Below the pieces are notes generated by a model that had not been told where the DNA came from, did no database searches, and saw only the letters and a program-made list of their open reading frames with translations. Shown here piece after piece: positions 62,988 to 64,000 of a stretch of DNA of 64,000 nucleotides. The DNA is from Pycnopodia helianthoides (taxonomy: Eukaryota > Echinodermata > Asteroidea > Forcipulatida > Asteriidae). The position numbers and the translations under genes were made by a program. The stretch covers positions 10,889,016 through 10,953,015 of the forward strand of contig CM063251.1 in assembly GCA_032158295.1 (NCBI GenBank). Reading direction: 5' to 3'. Within the stretch, counting starts at the first letter, position 1. Every line of letters begins with the position of its first letter.

Positions 62988-63649
62988 TATTAATAACATT
63001 AATTAGAATTTTTACTCTTCGAGCTATTGGTATTTTAAATCAGGAATTGGATTTCTTTGATTTGGAATTGGACTTGTGAATGCAACTAAAAAAGCATGGC
63101 CTAAACATTAATGTATTACATTTTATTATTGTATCACATTGCCTATCCCTTTGTGAACTGCAACACACAAGAAAACACTAGGCCGATCAAGCATGCTCCT
63201 CCCCTAAAATGTACTGACCAATCACAACCAGGAACACGCACCAAAAGTCCGGACAATAATTCACATAAGCTACACACGTGGACACATGATGAGCGGGGCT
63301 GAGGGAAGCTGCTGCGCGGAAAAGATGCCGAACCAATTCACAAGTGCCCAAAAAAGGTTTCCAATTTTCCCTGATATTTGTAATAACATTGGGGTTTTTA
63401 AAATTCCAACAAGTGACACTCGGTTAAGCACTTTTACCAAAATGACAAACCATACGTATAAATTTGCCTCAAATACATTATACACTGTACTTTCATTAAA
63501 GTTTTCAGTGTTTGTTGACAGTTGGTGAAGGAGCACGCGTCTTGAATTATAACAAATTTCACTGAGCTGTTTTGGGTTTACGCTAAACACAACAACAGTA
63601 ACTTCGGTTATATAAAGAATTTGATGATTATGAAAATGAAATTCGCAAA

Positions 63650-63760
63650 AATGAATGGGTCTTTTACCTTTCAGGTTCGTGGACTTAATTGTGGCAACCC
63701 ACATTTGGTGTCTCTGGATTTAACACGCGGCGGCAGTATCCATCCTCGCTGGGCTGCACG
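63650..63760. repeat. Second member of the 60.7/63.7 kb pair
   Basis: See 60690-60790. On the plus strand, a frame after TTTACCTTTCAG reads VRGLNCGNPHLVSLDLTRGG with a stop about 20 residues later. On the minus strand, a frame reads QPSEDGYCRRVLNPET before a stop. Neither can be shown to be real. Confidence 0.4.
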
Positions 63761-64000
63761 TTGCAACTCTGGCACCGCGGGCTGTGTGTTGTAGCTCTGG
63801 TGCCGTGGGCTGGGTTCGTCTTCTCTGGTAGGGTCTACGATGTTGATTACCGTCTTCGCCTATCTGTCCTGCTGTCGCTTTGCATACAAGCGGCATTGAA
63901 ACCAGCCTATAAATGGAGCTCGCAACGCAACTGAAAGTTCAACAGAGAAACGGGCCTGTTGTGGAGGTATTTTCTACAGCTGTATGTTTCCAAGAGAGCT

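Larger units (their letters stand above)
57760..64000. other. Intergenic region right of GH3 copy D
   Basis: 6.2 kb, AT-rich, with a minisatellite (58332-58493), a GAAA microsatellite near 59360, a TTAA-type element (62597-62987) and two related segments of unknown type (60690-60790, 63650-63760). I cannot support a gene. Confidence 0.6.

Overview
The window is metazoan nuclear DNA: spliced genes with GT-AG introns, abundant foldback and terminal-inverted-repeat (TIR) elements, and no operon-like organisation. An invertebrate deuterostome is likely, most plausibly an echinoderm and perhaps a sea star. This rests on a ciliary-type LRRC71 homologue, an expanded animal GH3 family, and families of short TTAA-flanked elements that I associate with sea-star DNA. 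The species assignment is inference.

Region 1 (1-12954, minus strand): the 5' part of an LRRC71 homologue. Seven exons can be joined with consistent phases from an ATG at 12954. The last exon runs off the left edge and carries an apparent one-base frameshift inside a leucine-rich repeat. Its roughly 8 kb first intron is filled with short mobile elements.

Region 2 (12955-20526): intergenic, with several small TIR elements and one broken coding-like stretch, but no gene I can support.

Region 3 (20527-57759): a cluster of four GH3-fold genes, the family that includes plant acyl-acid amido synthetases and vertebrate GHDC. Copies A (20527-26709, plus), B (35122-29003, minus), C (38979-45653, plus) and D (52001-57759, plus) share the same seven-exon structure and intron phases (1,1,2,2,1,0) and encode about 632-635 residues. 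Exon 1 encodes a signal-peptide-like segment. Exon 2 opens with a second hydrophobic segment, followed by the nucleotide-binding motif. Later exons carry the other GH3 motifs and the C-terminal subdomain. B and C are a recent inverted duplication that includes introns. C has a one-base deletion in its signal-peptide exon. A decayed exon 5 at 47716-47851 shows that a fifth copy once existed. Stretches of near-identity between otherwise divergent copies suggest gene conversion.

Region 4 (57760-64000): intergenic, with a minisatellite, a TTAA element and a pair of related segments of unknown nature near 60.7 and 63.7 kb.

The main interest is the animal GH3 cluster: probably secretory-pathway or membrane-anchored adenylate-forming enzymes with unknown substrates, conserved catalytic motifs and a variable central segment.
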